Assembly: GCF_003260015.1 (NCBI RefSeq)
Contig: NZ_QCXS01000002.1
Span: forward strand, 1,860,001-1,924,000
DNA: 64,000 nucleotides
Origin: Nakamurella deserti
Lineage (GTDB): Bacteria; Actinomycetota; Actinomycetes; Mycobacteriales; Nakamurellaceae
Direction: 5' to 3'
Shown piece after piece: positions 9,970 to 20,686 of the stretch; position 1 is the first letter of the stretch; every line of letters starts with the position of its first letter. A model generated the notes under the pieces. The model ran no database searches and had not been told where the DNA came from. It saw only the letters and a program-made list of their open reading frames with translations. Position numbers and translations under genes: made by a program.

Positions 9970-10716
9970 TCAGGCCGGTGCCAGCAATCCGGGCAGCTCG
10001 TCCAGACCGGTGATCACCGTCACCGGCGGCGCGTCCGGACCGACCGCCGCCGGCGGGCGGGCCCCGGCGTCCGCGCGGGTACCGCGATCGAGCCAGACGC
10101 CGTGCAGCCCGGCCGCCGCGGCACCGTGGGCGTCCACGTCGAGGCGGTCCCCGACGTAGGCCACGGCGGCCGGGGGGAGGGCGAGGCGCCGGCAGGCCTC
10201 CCGGAAGATCCGCGCGTCGGGTTTGGGGTGACCGACCTCACCGGAGATGACCACCACCTCGAACGCGTCGGCGAGCCCCACCGACGCCAGCTTGGCCCGC
10301 TGGTGCGGGCCGTCGCTGTTGGACACCACGCCCCTCCGGTGGTCCCCGAGCGCCTCCAGGCACGGACGGACGTCGTCGAAGAGCCGGTAGTGGCGGGTCA
10401 TCTCCTGCTGACGGCGTTCCTCCAGGGCGAGCAACCCGTCCCGGTCCGGGACGGGGAGCCCGGCCCAGGTCAGCAGCTCCACCATCCGGTCGATCTGCAT
10501 CTGCGTGAACGGCACCTCGCCGGCCAGAAAGCGCGGGTAGTGCCGCTCGGTGAGCGTGTGCCAGGTGTCGGACAGCCCGTCGCGGGCGGCGGCGTCCGGA
10601 CCGAGCAGCTGCACCAGCCCCGCGGCGGCCGACGCCGCGAAGTCGACCAGGGTGTCGTCGATGTCGAACAGCACCGCCCGGACGCCGCCGAGGCCGGCGG
10701 GAGCCGGCCCGCTCAC
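9970..10716 (-). CDS. HAD-family phosphatase downstream of gltX
   Basis: The 248-residue product is a HAD hydrolase with all four motifs: [10 protein letters not shown] near the N-terminus (nucleophile and acid Asp), VVSNSDG, the lysine of [10 protein letters not shown], and [13 protein letters not shown] cap of about 75 residues follows motif I. It most resembles the YjjG/phosphoglycolate-phosphatase group; the substrate cannot be told. The start is GTG at 10716, sharing four bases with the gltX stop (GTGA), so the two are coupled. Two tRNA genes follow in the same direction. Why a phosphatase sits between GluRS and its tRNAs is unclear. Confidence 0.88.
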   Translation of the reverse strand: MSGPAPAGLGGVRAVLFDIDDTLVDFAASAAAGLVQLLGPDAAARDGLSDTWHTLTERHYPRFLAGEVPFTQMQIDRMVELLTWAGLPVPDRDGLLALEERRQQEMTRHYRLFDDVRPCLEALGDHRRGVVSNSDGPHQRAKLASVGLADAFEVVVISGEVGHPKPDARIFREACRRLALPPAAVAYVGDRLDVDAHGAAAAGLHGVWLDRGTRADAGARPPAAVGPDAPPVTVITGLDELPGLLAPA

Positions 10717-12248
10717 GCCGCCTGGGCCAGGGCCAGCCCGGCGCCGAGCCGCTCCAGGGTCCTGTCCCGGCCCAGCAGCGCCAGCGACTCGTACAGGGGC
10801 GGCGACACCGTGCTGCCGGTGGCGGCCACCCGGACCGCGGTGAAGGCCACCCGGGGCTTGAGCTGCAGGGTGTCGATCAGGGCGTGCCGCAGGGCGGCTT
10901 CGATGGCTCCCGGCTCGAACTCCGTCAGCCCGCTCAAGGCGGTGATGGTCGCCTCCAGCACCGGCACCGACGCCGCGGTGAGCGCCTTCGCGGCCGCCGC
11001 CGGGACGACGGTGAACTCCGGGGTGAAGAGGAAGTCCAGCATGGTGGCCGCGTCCACCATCAGGTTGGACCGCTCCTGCACCAGCGGCGCCGCCTCGGCG
11101 ACCAGGGCCAGATCGGCGGCCGACGGCTCCACCGGCAGGGAGCCGCGGGCCTGCAGGTAGGGCACCAACCGCCCGGCGAAGTCGTCGGGGGCCAACAGCC
11201 GGATGTGCGCGGCGTTGATCGCCTCGGCCTTCTTCTGGTCGAACCGGGCCGGGTTGGGCTGCACCCGCGCGATGTCGAAGGCGGCGACCAGGTCCTCCGG
11301 CGAGAAGATGTCGCGGTCGTCGCCGAGTGAGAAGCCCAGTAGCGCCAGGTAGTTCACCATGCCCTCGCGGACGAAGCCGGCGTCTCGGTGGTGGAAGAGG
11401 CTGGACTCCGGGTCGCGCTTGGAGAGCTTCTTGTTGCCCGCACCCATGACGAACGGCAGGTGACCGAACTCGGGGGTGCCGGTACCGACCCCGATGTCGG
11501 CCAACGCGGCGTACAGCGCGATCTGGCGCGGGGTGGACGGCAGCAGGTCCTCGCCGCGCAGCACGTGGGTGATGCCCATCAGGGCGTCGTCGACCGGGTT
11601 CACCAGCGTGTAGAGCGGCTCGCCGTTGCCGCGCACCATCACCGGATCGGGGACCGAGCCCGCCGGGAAGGTGATCGGGCCGCGGACCAGGTCGGTCCAG
11701 GAGTGGTCGCCGTCGGGCATCCGCAGCCGCAGCACGGCCGGGCGGCCCGCATCGATCGCGGCCTTGACGAACTCCAGAGGGGCGTCGCGGTCGTAGTTGT
11801 CGTAGCCGAGCTTGGGGTCGCGGCCGGCCGCGACGTGCCGGGCGGTGACCTCGTCGGCCGTGGAGTAGGACTCGTACAGGTGACCCGCGGCGAGCAGCCG
11901 GGCGGCCACGTCGCGGTGGATCTCCGCGCGCTCGCTCTGCCGGTACGGCCCGTGCGGACCACCGACGAGTGGGCCCTCGTCCCAGTCCAGGCCCAGCCAC
12001 TGCATCGAGTCCAGCAGCGCCGCGTAGGACTCCTCGGTGTTGCGCGCGGCGTCGGTGTCCTCGATGCGGAAGACCAGGGTGCCGCCGTGGTGACGCGCGA
12101 ACGCCCAGTTGAACAGGGCGGTGCGGGCCATCCCGACGTGCGGGGTGCCGGTGGGCGACGGGCAGAACCGCGCGACCACCGGTCGGGACGGCCGGGCGGT
12201 CAGCGGGTGGGCGGCGGCGGGGGCGGGAGGCGTGGGTGTGGAATCCAT
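10713..12248 (-). CDS. gltX: Glutamyl-tRNA synthetase
   Basis: GltX attaches glutamate to tRNA-Glu, and in organisms using GatCAB also to tRNA-Gln. The 511-residue class I enzyme has the HIGH-like signature in [18 protein letters not shown] near residue 38 and the KMSKS-like KLSKR at 274-278. A short Pro/Ala-rich N-terminus ([14 protein letters not shown]) precedes the catalytic fold. ATG 12248 is nine bases from a minus-strand TAGGCT that could be a -10, so the 5' leader may be only a few bases. It heads a unit with the HAD phosphatase, tRNA-Gln and tRNA-Glu; the FAH-family gene lies 50 bases upstream. Confidence 0.95.
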   Translation of the reverse strand: MDSTPTPPAPAAAHPLTARPSRPVVARFCPSPTGTPHVGMARTALFNWAFARHHGGTLVFRIEDTDAARNTEESYAALLDSMQWLGLDWDEGPLVGGPHGPYRQSERAEIHRDVAARLLAAGHLYESYSTADEVTARHVAAGRDPKLGYDNYDRDAPLEFVKAAIDAGRPAVLRLRMPDGDHSWTDLVRGPITFPAGSVPDPVMVRGNGEPLYTLVNPVDDALMGITHVLRGEDLLPSTPRQIALYAALADIGVGTGTPEFGHLPFVMGAGNKKLSKRDPESSLFHHRDAGFVREGMVNYLALLGFSLGDDRDIFSPEDLVAAFDIARVQPNPARFDQKKAEAINAAHIRLLAPDDFAGRLVPYLQARGSLPVEPSAADLALVAEAAPLVQERSNLMVDAATMLDFLFTPEFTVVPAAAAKALTAASVPVLEATITALSGLTEFEPGAIEAALRHALIDTLQLKPRVAFTAVRVAATGSTVSPPLYESLALLGRDRTLERLGAGLALAQAA

Positions 12249-12298
12249 GGCCCACCCAGCCTAATCCGCCGCCCCGCCGTCCACGCCCGGCCGCGGGA

Positions 12299-13069
12299 TC
12301 AGCGGTAGGCCACCGGGTTGGTCAACGTGCCGATGCCCTCGACGGTGACCGAGACGGTCTGGCCGGCCTCCATCGGGCCGACGCCGGCCGGGGTCCCGGT
12401 GAGGATGACGTCGCCGGGCAGCAGATCCATGATCTCGGAGACGAACTCGATGATGGCGCCGACGGTGTGCACCATGTCGCCGGTGTGGCCGTCCTGCCTG
12501 ACCTCGCCGTCGAGCTCGGTCCGGACGGCGAGATCGGAGGGATCGAGGTCGGTCTCGATCCACGGGCCGATGGGGCAGAAGGTGTTGAAACCCTTGCCGC
12601 GGGTGAACTGCACGTCGAGCTTCTGCAGGTCGCGGGCGGTCACGTCGTTGGCGACGGTGTACCCGAGGATCACCGACGCGGCGTTCTCGGCACGCACCTC
12701 GCGGGCGGGCCGGCCGATCACCACGGCCAGCTCCCCCTCGTAATCCACCCGCGCCGACGACGGCGGCAGCAGGATCCGGGCGTTCGGCCCGATCACCGAG
12801 GTCGACGGCTTGAGGAAGATGACCGGCTCGTCGGGCACGGTGTTGCCCATCTCGGCGGCGTGATCGGCGTAGTTGCGGCCGACCGCGACGATCTTGGACG
12901 GCAGGATCGGGGCGAGCAGCCGGACGTCGGCCAACGGCCAACTGCGGCCGGAGAACTCGGGATCGCCGAAGGGGTGGTCCTTGATCTCGCGGACGATCGG
13001 GCCGGTGGCGGAGTCCTCGATGGCCACGAAGGCCAGGCCCTCGGGATGGGCGATGCGACCCAGGCGCAT
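12299..13069 (-). CDS. Fumarylacetoacetate hydrolase family protein
   Basis: The 256-residue protein is a FAH-family enzyme. The metal-binding acidic residues appear in DYEGELAVVIGR and NDVTARD, and the family signature ILTGTPAGVG is near residue 225. Members hydrolyse or decarboxylate beta-diketo acids or tautomerise oxaloacetate; the actual substrate here is unknown. The start MRLGRIA at 13069 has GAGAGGTAA just upstream. It sits between cimA and gltX on the same strand; as remembered, mycobacteria have a related gene next to gltX (Rv2993c). Confidence 0.9.
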   Translation of the reverse strand: MRLGRIAHPEGLAFVAIEDSATGPIVREIKDHPFGDPEFSGRSWPLADVRLLAPILPSKIVAVGRNYADHAAEMGNTVPDEPVIFLKPSTSVIGPNARILLPPSSARVDYEGELAVVIGRPAREVRAENAASVILGYTVANDVTARDLQKLDVQFTRGKGFNTFCPIGPWIETDLDPSDLAVRTELDGEVRQDGHTGDMVHTVGAIIEFVSEIMDLLPGDVILTGTPAGVGPMEAGQTVSVTVEGIGTLTNPVAYR

Positions 13070-13129
13070 GGGGTTACCTCTCAGGTGATCGTGTGCAGAC
13101 GGAGCGGTCGTTCCGGGCGCTGACCCTAC

Positions 13130-14839
13130 TCAGGATGCGCCGATGGCGTACCGAAGCGAGTCGACGAGCGCCAGCCACGACGCCTCGATGACGTTGGGGT
13201 GCACCCCGACGGTGGTCCACTGGGCGGCGCCCCGCTGCGAGGTGACCAGAACCCGGGTCACGGCCTCGGTACCGGCGTTGCCGCCCAGGATGCGCACCTT
13301 GTAGTCCACGAGTCCGACGTCGTCCAACACCGGGAACTGGCTCGACAACGCCTGCCGCAGCGCCGAATCCAGTGCGTTCACCGGTCCGTTGCCCTCGGCG
13401 GTGGCGATCACCCGGCGACCGGCGGTCCGGACCCGGACGGTGGCCTCGGCGCGGGTGTCGGTCCGCAGCACCACCCCGTCGTCGGCGGCCACCGCGACCG
13501 GCTGCTCGCCGTCGACGATGACCCGGTACGACTCGATCTCGAACGGCGAGGGCACCGGTACCCCGTCACCGGCCGCGGCCGCCGCGAGCTCGCGCTGCAC
13601 GAGCACCGCGAACGACGCGTCGGCGGCCTCGTACGACCACCCCTGGCTCTCCCGCTCCTTCACCGTCTGCACCACCGCGGTGACGACCCCGGGATGGGTG
13701 GCGAGGTCGATACCCAGCTCGGCGGCCTTGAGTTCGATCGACGCGCGGCCGGCCATCTCGGTGACCAGGATGTGCATGTCGTTGCCGACGAGTCCGGGGT
13801 CGAGGTGGTTGTACAGCTCCGGACCCACCTTGATGGCACTGGCGTGCAGTCCCGCCTTGTGCGCGAACACCGAGGACCCGACGTAGGCCTGGTGGTCGTC
13901 CGGAGCGATGTTGGCCAGCTCCGCCAGCGCGTGCGAGATGCGCATCATCTCCACCAACGCACCCTCCGGCAGCACCGGCAGGTCGAGCTTGGTGACCAGG
14001 GACCCGGTGACCGCGAAGAGGTCGGCGTTGCCGGCGCGCTCCCCGTAGCCGTTGGCGGTGCACTGGGCGTGCGTCGCACCGGCGTGCACCGCGGCGAGCG
14101 TGTTGGCGACGGCGCAGCCGGTGTCGTCCTGGCAGTGGATGCCGATCCGGAAGCCGGTGCGGGCGAGCACCTCCCGCACGACGGTCTCGATCTGGAACGG
14201 CAGCATCCCGCCGTTGGTGTCGCACAGGACTCCGACGTCGGCGCCCGCGCGCACCGCCGCATCCAGCACCCGCACCCCGTAGTCGGCATCGAAGGCGTAG
14301 CCGTCGAAGAAGTGCTCGCAGTCGAGGAACACCCGTCGGCCGTGGGCGACCAGGTGGGCGACGGTGTCGGCCACCATCGCGAGGTTCTCCTCCGGCGTGG
14401 TGCGCAACGCCCGCTCGACGTGCCGCAGGTCCGACTTCGCCACCAGGGTCACGACCGGCGCCCGGGAGTCCAGCAACGCCCGGACCTGCGGGTCGTCCGC
14501 GACGGCCACCCCCGCCTTGCGGGTGGCCCCGAAGGCGACGAGGGCGGCACTGCGCAGCTCGAGTTCGCCCTCGGCGGCGCGGGCGAAGAATTCGGTGTCC
14601 TTGGGCATCGCGCCCGGCCAGCCACCCTCGATGAAGCCCACCCCGAGCTGGTCCAGCAGGCCGGCGGCGGCGAGCTTGTCGGCCACCGAGTAGCTGATCC
14701 CCTGCCGTTGGGCACCGTCACGGAGGGTGGTGTCGTACAGGTGGAAGGTGTCGCCCAGCGGCGACGGGCGGACCGGCCGGCCGGCGGACACGTCGGGTGG
14801 CGACGTCACCGCGGGCCCGACCGTTCGTGGGTTGGACAT
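13130..14839 (-). CDS. cimA: Citramalate synthase (CimA-type)
   Basis: The 569-residue protein is a DRE-TIM synthase with a C-terminal LeuA regulatory domain. The substrate/metal loop LYDTTLRDGAQ is at 34-44. CimA condenses pyruvate and acetyl-CoA to (R)-citramalate, feeding a threonine-independent isoleucine route that also uses LeuCD and LeuB, which are all in this window. The metal-binding stretch usually written H-x-H reads GIHCQDDTGCAVAN here, with His235 and Gln237, so one expected metal ligand is replaced. Conserved GYGERAGNADL follows. Homocitrate synthase-like activity cannot be excluded. The gap to leuB is 75 bases. Confidence 0.88.
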   Translation of the reverse strand: MSNPRTVGPAVTSPPDVSAGRPVRPSPLGDTFHLYDTTLRDGAQRQGISYSVADKLAAAGLLDQLGVGFIEGGWPGAMPKDTEFFARAAEGELELRSAALVAFGATRKAGVAVADDPQVRALLDSRAPVVTLVAKSDLRHVERALRTTPEENLAMVADTVAHLVAHGRRVFLDCEHFFDGYAFDADYGVRVLDAAVRAGADVGVLCDTNGGMLPFQIETVVREVLARTGFRIGIHCQDDTGCAVANTLAAVHAGATHAQCTANGYGERAGNADLFAVTGSLVTKLDLPVLPEGALVEMMRISHALAELANIAPDDHQAYVGSSVFAHKAGLHASAIKVGPELYNHLDPGLVGNDMHILVTEMAGRASIELKAAELGIDLATHPGVVTAVVQTVKERESQGWSYEAADASFAVLVQRELAAAAAGDGVPVPSPFEIESYRVIVDGEQPVAVAADDGVVLRTDTRAEATVRVRTAGRRVIATAEGNGPVNALDSALRQALSSQFPVLDDVGLVDYKVRILGGNAGTEAVTRVLVTSQRGAAQWTTVGVHPNVIEASWLALVDSLRYAIGAS

Positions 14840-14914
14840 TCCGACACGCCGTTCTGCACAGACGGACTCGGGGAGGTGCGGGCGGGACCGCCGGGGGTGC
14901 CGGCGGTCCCGGTG

Positions 14915-15937
14915 TCAGCTGGAGGCCAGCGCGGCGAGCCGGTCGCCGATCGCGGAGGTGCGGCCGGTGGACCCGGGCTGGCGGGTGGCGAGGTCGAACG
15001 CGACGGCGGCCTCGACCCGGCGGGCCGAGTCGGGCATCCCGAGGTGGTCCAGCAGCAGGGCCACCGACAGCACCGTCGCGGTGGGATCGGCGGAGCCACT
15101 GCCGGCGATGTCGGGTGCGGAGCCGTGCACCGGCTCGAACATCGACGGGTTGGCCCGGGAGACGTCGAGGTTGCCCGACGCCGCGAGCCCGATGCCACCC
15201 GACACCGCGGCCGCCAGGTCGGTCAGGATGTCGCCGAACAGGTTGTCGGTGACGATGACGTCGAAGCGGCCCGGATCGGTGACCAGGTAGATCATCGCGG
15301 CGTCGATGTGGCAGTAGGCGACCGTGATGTCCTGGAACTCCATGGACACCTCCTCGACCACCCGCGACCACAGCTGTCCCGAGTAGGTCAGCACGTTGGT
15401 CTTGTGGACCAGCGTGAGGTGCTTGCGGGCGCGGCGGGAGGCGCGGGCGAAGGCGTCGCGGACCACCCGCTCCACACCGAAGTAGGAGTTGATCGACACC
15501 TCGGTGGCGATCTCGTGCGGGGTGTCCTTGCGCAGCAACCCGCCGTTGCCGACGTACGGGCCCTCGGTGCCCTCCCGGACGACCACCAGGTCGATGGCCT
15601 GGTCGCCGGCCAGCGGGCCGGAGACCCCCGGGTAGAGCCGGGCCGGCCGCAGGTTGACGTGGTGGTCGAGCTCGAAACGCAGGCGCAGCAGCAGTCCACG
15701 CTCGAGGATGCCGGCCGGCACCGTCGGATCGCCGACCGCGCCGAGCAGGATGGCGTCGACCTGCTTCAGCTCGCGCAGCACCGAGTCTGGCAGCAGCTCG
15801 CCGGTGCGGTGCCACCGCGACGCACCGAGGTCGTAGCTGGTGATCTCGACGTCGGGCACGACCCCGGTGAGGACCTTGAGTCCCTCGGCGACGACCTCGG
15901 GCCCGATCCCGTCTCCGGGGATGACCGCCAGCTTCAT
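14915..15937 (-). CDS. leuB: 3-isopropylmalate dehydrogenase
   Basis: LeuB oxidises and decarboxylates 3-isopropylmalate to 2-oxoisocaproate with NAD. The 340-residue sequence begins [16 protein letters not shown] and shows the family's [19 protein letters not shown] and [13 protein letters not shown] motifs. ATG 15937 is preceded by AGGAGAAG. It is flanked by serA upstream (73 bases) and cimA downstream (75 bases), all on one strand. In the citramalate route the same enzyme would act on methylmalate. Confidence 0.96.
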   Translation of the reverse strand: MKLAVIPGDGIGPEVVAEGLKVLTGVVPDVEITSYDLGASRWHRTGELLPDSVLRELKQVDAILLGAVGDPTVPAGILERGLLLRLRFELDHHVNLRPARLYPGVSGPLAGDQAIDLVVVREGTEGPYVGNGGLLRKDTPHEIATEVSINSYFGVERVVRDAFARASRRARKHLTLVHKTNVLTYSGQLWSRVVEEVSMEFQDITVAYCHIDAAMIYLVTDPGRFDVIVTDNLFGDILTDLAAAVSGGIGLAASGNLDVSRANPSMFEPVHGSAPDIAGSGSADPTATVLSVALLLDHLGMPDSARRVEAAVAFDLATRQPGSTGRTSAIGDRLAALASS

Positions 15938-16010
15938 GCACTTCTCCTGTCGCGAGAGTTCTTACCGACCATCTGACACTTCATGCTGCGACACGTCGTC
16001 GCATGGGCGG

Positions 16011-17600
16011 TCACCGGGGGATTCCCCGGATGGCGCTGGCCGAGACCGCACCGGACAGGTCCGCCAGCAGGTCGGCGCCCGGCAGGGCGTCCAGCCGCAG
16101 CACCATGATCGACGCGTGACCGGCCATCTCCTGGGAGATCTGGGCGGCCTCGATGTTGATGCCGGCGTCGCCGAGCAGCGAGCCGACGCTGCCCATGACG
16201 CCCGGGCGGTCGGGGTAGGCGACCACCAGCAGATTGCCGGCGGCGCGGAGATCGAAGTGCCGGCCGTTGATCTCGACCAGCTTCTCGACCTGCTGCGCAC
16301 CCGACAGGGTGCCCGACACGGTCCGCTGCTCGCCGCCCGGCATGGCCGCGCGCAGGGTGACGGTCGACCGGTAGTCGCCGATCTCCTCCGTCTTGGTGCT
16401 GCTGAGGGCGAGCCCGTTCTCCTGGGCCAGGGTCGGTGCGTTCACGAAGGTGACCGCCTCGTCGATGATGTCGCCGAACACCCCGCGGACCGCGGCCAGC
16501 TCCAGGATCGAGATGTCCTGTGTTGCCAGGTCTCCGCGGACCTCGACGGTCACCTCCGACGGCAGCGCGCCCGCCACTCCGGTGAGAATCCGGCCGAGGC
16601 GGGAGACCAGGCCGATCCACGGGCGGACCTCGTCGGAGACGGGACCGGCGGCGGCGACGTTGACGGCGTCGGGCACGAAGTCACCGCGCAGCGCCAGCCG
16701 CACCGAGCGGGCCACGGCCGTCCCCGCCTTGTCCTGCGCCTCCTGCGTCGACGCACCGAGATGCGGGGTCACCACGACGTTGCGGATGCCCAGCAGGGGG
16801 TTGTCGGCGGTCGCCGGTTCCGTGACGAAGACGTCGATGCCCGCGCCGCCGATGCGCCCCTCACGGGCGGCGTCGGCCAGGGCCTGCTCGTCGATCAGTC
16901 CGCCGCGGGCGGCGTTGACGATGATCACCCCGGGCTTGACCGTCCGGAGCTCCTCGGCGCCGATGAGGCCCAGCGTCTCCTTGGTGCGCGGCAGGTGGAT
17001 GGAGATGATGTCGGACTGTGCGAGCAGCGTCGGCAGATCGACCAGCTGGACCCCCAGGGCGGCGGCGCGGGCCGGCTGCAGGTAGGGGTCGTAGGCGATG
17101 ATCGTCGTGTCGAAAGCGGCCATCCGGGCGGCGAAGAGCTGTCCGATGCGACCGAAACCGACGACGCCGACGGTCTTCTCGGCGATCTCGACGCCGGTGT
17201 AGGCGGAGCGCTTCCAGAGGCCCTGCTGGAGGGAGGCGTTGGCGTCGGCGGTGCGGCGGGCGACCGCGAACAGCAGCGCCACCGCCTGCTCGGCGGCCGA
17301 GACGATGTTGGACTGTGGAGCGTTGACGACCAGCACGCCGCGGGACGTCGACGCCGGGACGTCGACGTTGTCCAACCCGACACCCGCGCGGGCGATGACC
17401 TTGAGCTTCGGCGCGGCGGCGAGGGCCTCGGCGTCCATCCGGGTGGACGAGCGGATCAGGACGGCGTCGGCGTCGGCGAGCGCCGGGAGCAACGCGGCCC
17501 GGTCGGCGCCGTCGACGTGGCGGACCTCGACCTGGTCCCCGAGTTCCTCGATGGCGGACGGTGCCAGCTCTTCGGCGATCAGTACGACAGGCAACGACAA
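16011..17600 (-). CDS. serA: D-3-phosphoglycerate dehydrogenase
   Basis: SerA catalyses the first step of serine synthesis. The 529-residue protein is the long actinobacterial form: substrate and Rossmann domains (VVGFGRIGQL, NAARGGLIDE, TPHLGAST), an allosteric intervening domain, and a C-terminal ACT domain (VAYPDRPGVMGSVG) for serine feedback. The start is taken as TTG at 17600 because it gives LSLPVVLIAEELAPSAIEELG, aligned with mycobacterial SerA, and has GGAGAG upstream; the 36-residue longer frame looks non-coding. A TAGCAT -10-like element lies on the minus strand at 17771-17766, implying a leader of about 160 bases. Confidence 0.94.
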   Translation of the reverse strand: MSLPVVLIAEELAPSAIEELGDQVEVRHVDGADRAALLPALADADAVLIRSSTRMDAEALAAAPKLKVIARAGVGLDNVDVPASTSRGVLVVNAPQSNIVSAAEQAVALLFAVARRTADANASLQQGLWKRSAYTGVEIAEKTVGVVGFGRIGQLFAARMAAFDTTIIAYDPYLQPARAAALGVQLVDLPTLLAQSDIISIHLPRTKETLGLIGAEELRTVKPGVIIVNAARGGLIDEQALADAAREGRIGGAGIDVFVTEPATADNPLLGIRNVVVTPHLGASTQEAQDKAGTAVARSVRLALRGDFVPDAVNVAAAGPVSDEVRPWIGLVSRLGRILTGVAGALPSEVTVEVRGDLATQDISILELAAVRGVFGDIIDEAVTFVNAPTLAQENGLALSSTKTEEIGDYRSTVTLRAAMPGGEQRTVSGTLSGAQQVEKLVEINGRHFDLRAAGNLLVVAYPDRPGVMGSVGSLLGDAGINIEAAQISQEMAGHASIMVLRLDALPGADLLADLSGAVSASAIRGIPR

Positions 17601-18102
17601 GGCACTCTCCGGCTCACGGTCACACACGAACACAGGGACGGCGGATCCCCGGTGGCGGGCTCCGGAGGCCGGAACCGTCCCGGAGGACCCGGGGACCCGG
17701 TCACGCACCGGAACTCGCGACGCGACGGGCGCGAGCCGATACCGCGACCGGCGATCAGCTTCCCCATGCTAGCCCGCGGCGTGCCTCCGAACTGCAGCGG
17801 CATACGGCCATCCGGGTGACACAACAGCAGATCGTGACGCCCCGGTCACTGGTTCTCGGCGGAACCGGAGCTCCGACGCGCCCGACCGTGCACCGGGCGG
17901 GCGGCCGATCCCGCCCCCGGACGCACGATCGCGGTGAGCGACGGCCACCCGGTCACCGGCGCGCGGCCGGGGTCCGCCGTCGACGGCGGGCCGGATCCGC
18001 GGGCCGATCCCGCGAAGCCCGCCCGCGGCCCGGGCCGCCCGAATACCCTGGCCACCGAGTGGACGACCGCTCCTGATCGACAGCCGCACCGAGGAGTTCC
18101 GC
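17601..18102. other. Divergent intergenic region between serA and a membrane protein gene
   Basis: No gene is supported here. It should contain the serA promoter (candidate minus-strand -10 TAGCAT at 17771-17766) and the promoter of the rightward gene at 18103. No leader peptide or riboswitch was recognised. Confidence 0.5.
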
Positions 18103-18690
18103 ATGTCACAGTCGCCGTACGACGGGCCGAACGGCCAGTACCCGCAACACGAACCGACCTATCCGGCGGCGCCCGCCGGCCCGGCGCCCTACGCGGGAGC
18201 CGACCGGTCCCCCACCGGCCCGTGGGTTCCCCACGGTCAACCCGCCCCCTACGGCGGGCCCGGCGGACCTGCCCAGCAGGGCCACGCACCCGGCGGCTTC
18301 GGCACCGACCCGCACCGGCGGCCCGGGATGGTCACCGCGGCGGCCGTGCTGGCCTTCGTCGGGGGCGGCATCTACATCCTCGGCGGGCTCGCCGCCCTCG
18401 TCGGCGGCTCGCTGGTGGCGGTGGGCGGGTTGTTCACCGTCATCGCCGTCGTGCTGCTGGTCATCGGCGGGATCCTGATCTGGGGCGGCGTCGCCGCGCT
18501 CAGCGGCCGGGACGCCCGCATCCTGACCATCGCGGTCGGCGCCGGCATCGTGCTCAACCTGATCTCGCTCATCGGTGACTTCGAGGCCCGGTCGCTGACC
18601 GGGTTCGTCATCCCGGGCCTGGTGCTGTACTTCCTGCTCAACGCCCAGTCGCGGGCCTGGTTCGACCGGGTCGGCGCCAAGCACCTGTAG
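18103..18690 (+). CDS. Pro/Gly/Tyr-rich small membrane protein
   Basis: The 195-residue product has a ~75-residue N-terminal region rich in Pro, Gly, Tyr and Gln, predicted to be disordered and cytoplasmic. About four hydrophobic helices follow, covering residues ~76-185 (MVTAAAVLAFVGGGIYILGG, LFTVIAVVLLVIGGILIWGG and others). The ATG at 18103 has GAGGAG eight bases upstream. Such proteins are common in actinobacteria and have no defined role. The first glycine-rich helix pair resembles DUF-type tetraspan proteins, but no family can be named safely. It converges with ilvC. Confidence 0.85.
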   Translation: MSQSPYDGPNGQYPQHEPTYPAAPAGPAPYAGADRSPTGPWVPHGQPAPYGGPGGPAQQGHAPGGFGTDPHRRPGMVTAAAVLAFVGGGIYILGGLAALVGGSLVAVGGLFTVIAVVLLVIGGILIWGGVAALSGRDARILTIAVGAGIVLNLISLIGDFEARSLTGFVIPGLVLYFLLNAQSRAWFDRVGAKHL

Positions 18691-18821
18691 CGCCCCGTAC
18701 CGCTGCCCGGTCCCCGGGACCACGGACGCCGAACGAGTGGCACGAAGCCCACCCTGCGGGGTCGGCTCTCTCGCCTGCGTTGGGCTTCTGTGCACCCGGG
18801 CAGGCCCGGCCCGGACGGACG

Positions 18822-18855
18822 ACGAGGCCCCGTCGGCGGACCGGCGGGGCCTCGT
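18822..18855 (-). terminator. Terminator after ilvC
   Basis: A 15-bp stem (18822-18836 with 18841-18855) has a single T-G wobble and a four-base loop reading TCCG on the minus strand. It ends 20 bases past the ilvC stop and could also stop transcription from the membrane protein gene. Confidence 0.8.
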
Positions 18856-18874
18856 GACGTCCGTTCTCGCCAGA

Positions 18875-19999
<1,125 letters not shown>

Positions 20000-20515
20000 C
20001 TAGTTGGTGTCCGCCCGGCCGGCCGACGTGATCGACCGGGGTCCCCGGCCGAGCGCCACCATGCCGGACTGGACGGTCTCGCGGACGCCGAAGGGCTCGA
20101 GCAGTTTGGTGAACGCGTCGAGTTTCGGTGCGGTGCCCGTGACCTCGATGGTCATCGAGTCCGGGCTGACGTCCACGATGTGCGCGCGGAACATCTCCAC
20201 GATGGTGACCACCTGCGCGCGGGTGACGGCGTCGACCCGCAGCTTGATGAGCACCAGCTCGCGTTGGACCGACGAGTCGGCGTTGAGCTCGACGATCTTC
20301 AGCACGTTGATCAGCTTGTTCAGCTGCTTGGTGACCTGCTCGAGCGGCAGGCCACTCACCTCCACCGAGATCGTCATCCGGGAGACCAGGGGGTTCTCGG
20401 TGGGACCCACGGCCAGCGAGTGGATGTTGAACCCACGGCGGGAGAACAGCGCCGAGACCCGGGCCAGCACACCGGGTTTGTTCTCGACCAGGACGGACAG
20501 GGTGTGGGTGCTCAT
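20000..20515 (-). CDS. ilvN: Acetolactate synthase, small regulatory subunit
   Basis: The 171-residue subunit has an N-terminal ACT domain (THTLSVLVENKPGVLARVSA, residues ~3-75) and the C-terminal IlvH domain. It binds valine and activates the IlvB catalytic subunit while giving feedback inhibition. A 171-base gap separates it from ilvB, longer than usual within an ilvBN operon. No obvious ribosome site precedes ATG 20515; the upstream GGAGGAGG is on the other strand. Confidence 0.95.
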   Translation of the reverse strand: MSTHTLSVLVENKPGVLARVSALFSRRGFNIHSLAVGPTENPLVSRMTISVEVSGLPLEQVTKQLNKLINVLKIVELNADSSVQRELVLIKLRVDAVTRAQVVTIVEMFRAHIVDVSPDSMTIEVTGTAPKLDAFTKLLEPFGVRETVQSGMVALGRGPRSITSAGRADTN

Positions 20516-20686
20516 GCGTGGAACCGACGATCGGAGGAGGACCCGAGCGAGCGCCCGGACATGACGACCGATCGAGGACCCGAGGGAGCCCCGGCGACCG
20601 GGGTCCGCAGGAGGCGAGGGATCGGGGAACCGGCAGAGCGAGCGAGGCCCGGACGGAGGGAGGAGTGACGCGATCCGGTCATGCCG
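20516..20686. other. ilvB-ilvN spacer with GAGCGAGC-type short repeats
   Basis: This spacer contains two related blocks, GAGCGAGCGCCCGGAC near 20547 and GAGCGAGCGAGGCCCGGAC near 20638, plus a CCCCGG-CCGGGG inverted pair between them. It resembles the GAGCGAGCGAGG blocks in the gatC-gatA spacer and may be a short interspersed element. No gene is seen. Confidence 0.4.

Noticed and set aside
13199-17819. Very long open frames on the plus strand (925 and 659 codons) opposite cimA, leuB and serA
   Set aside because: Products are Arg/Gly/Asp/Val-rich with no family match and lie exactly antisense to well-conserved genes; such frames are expected at this GC content.
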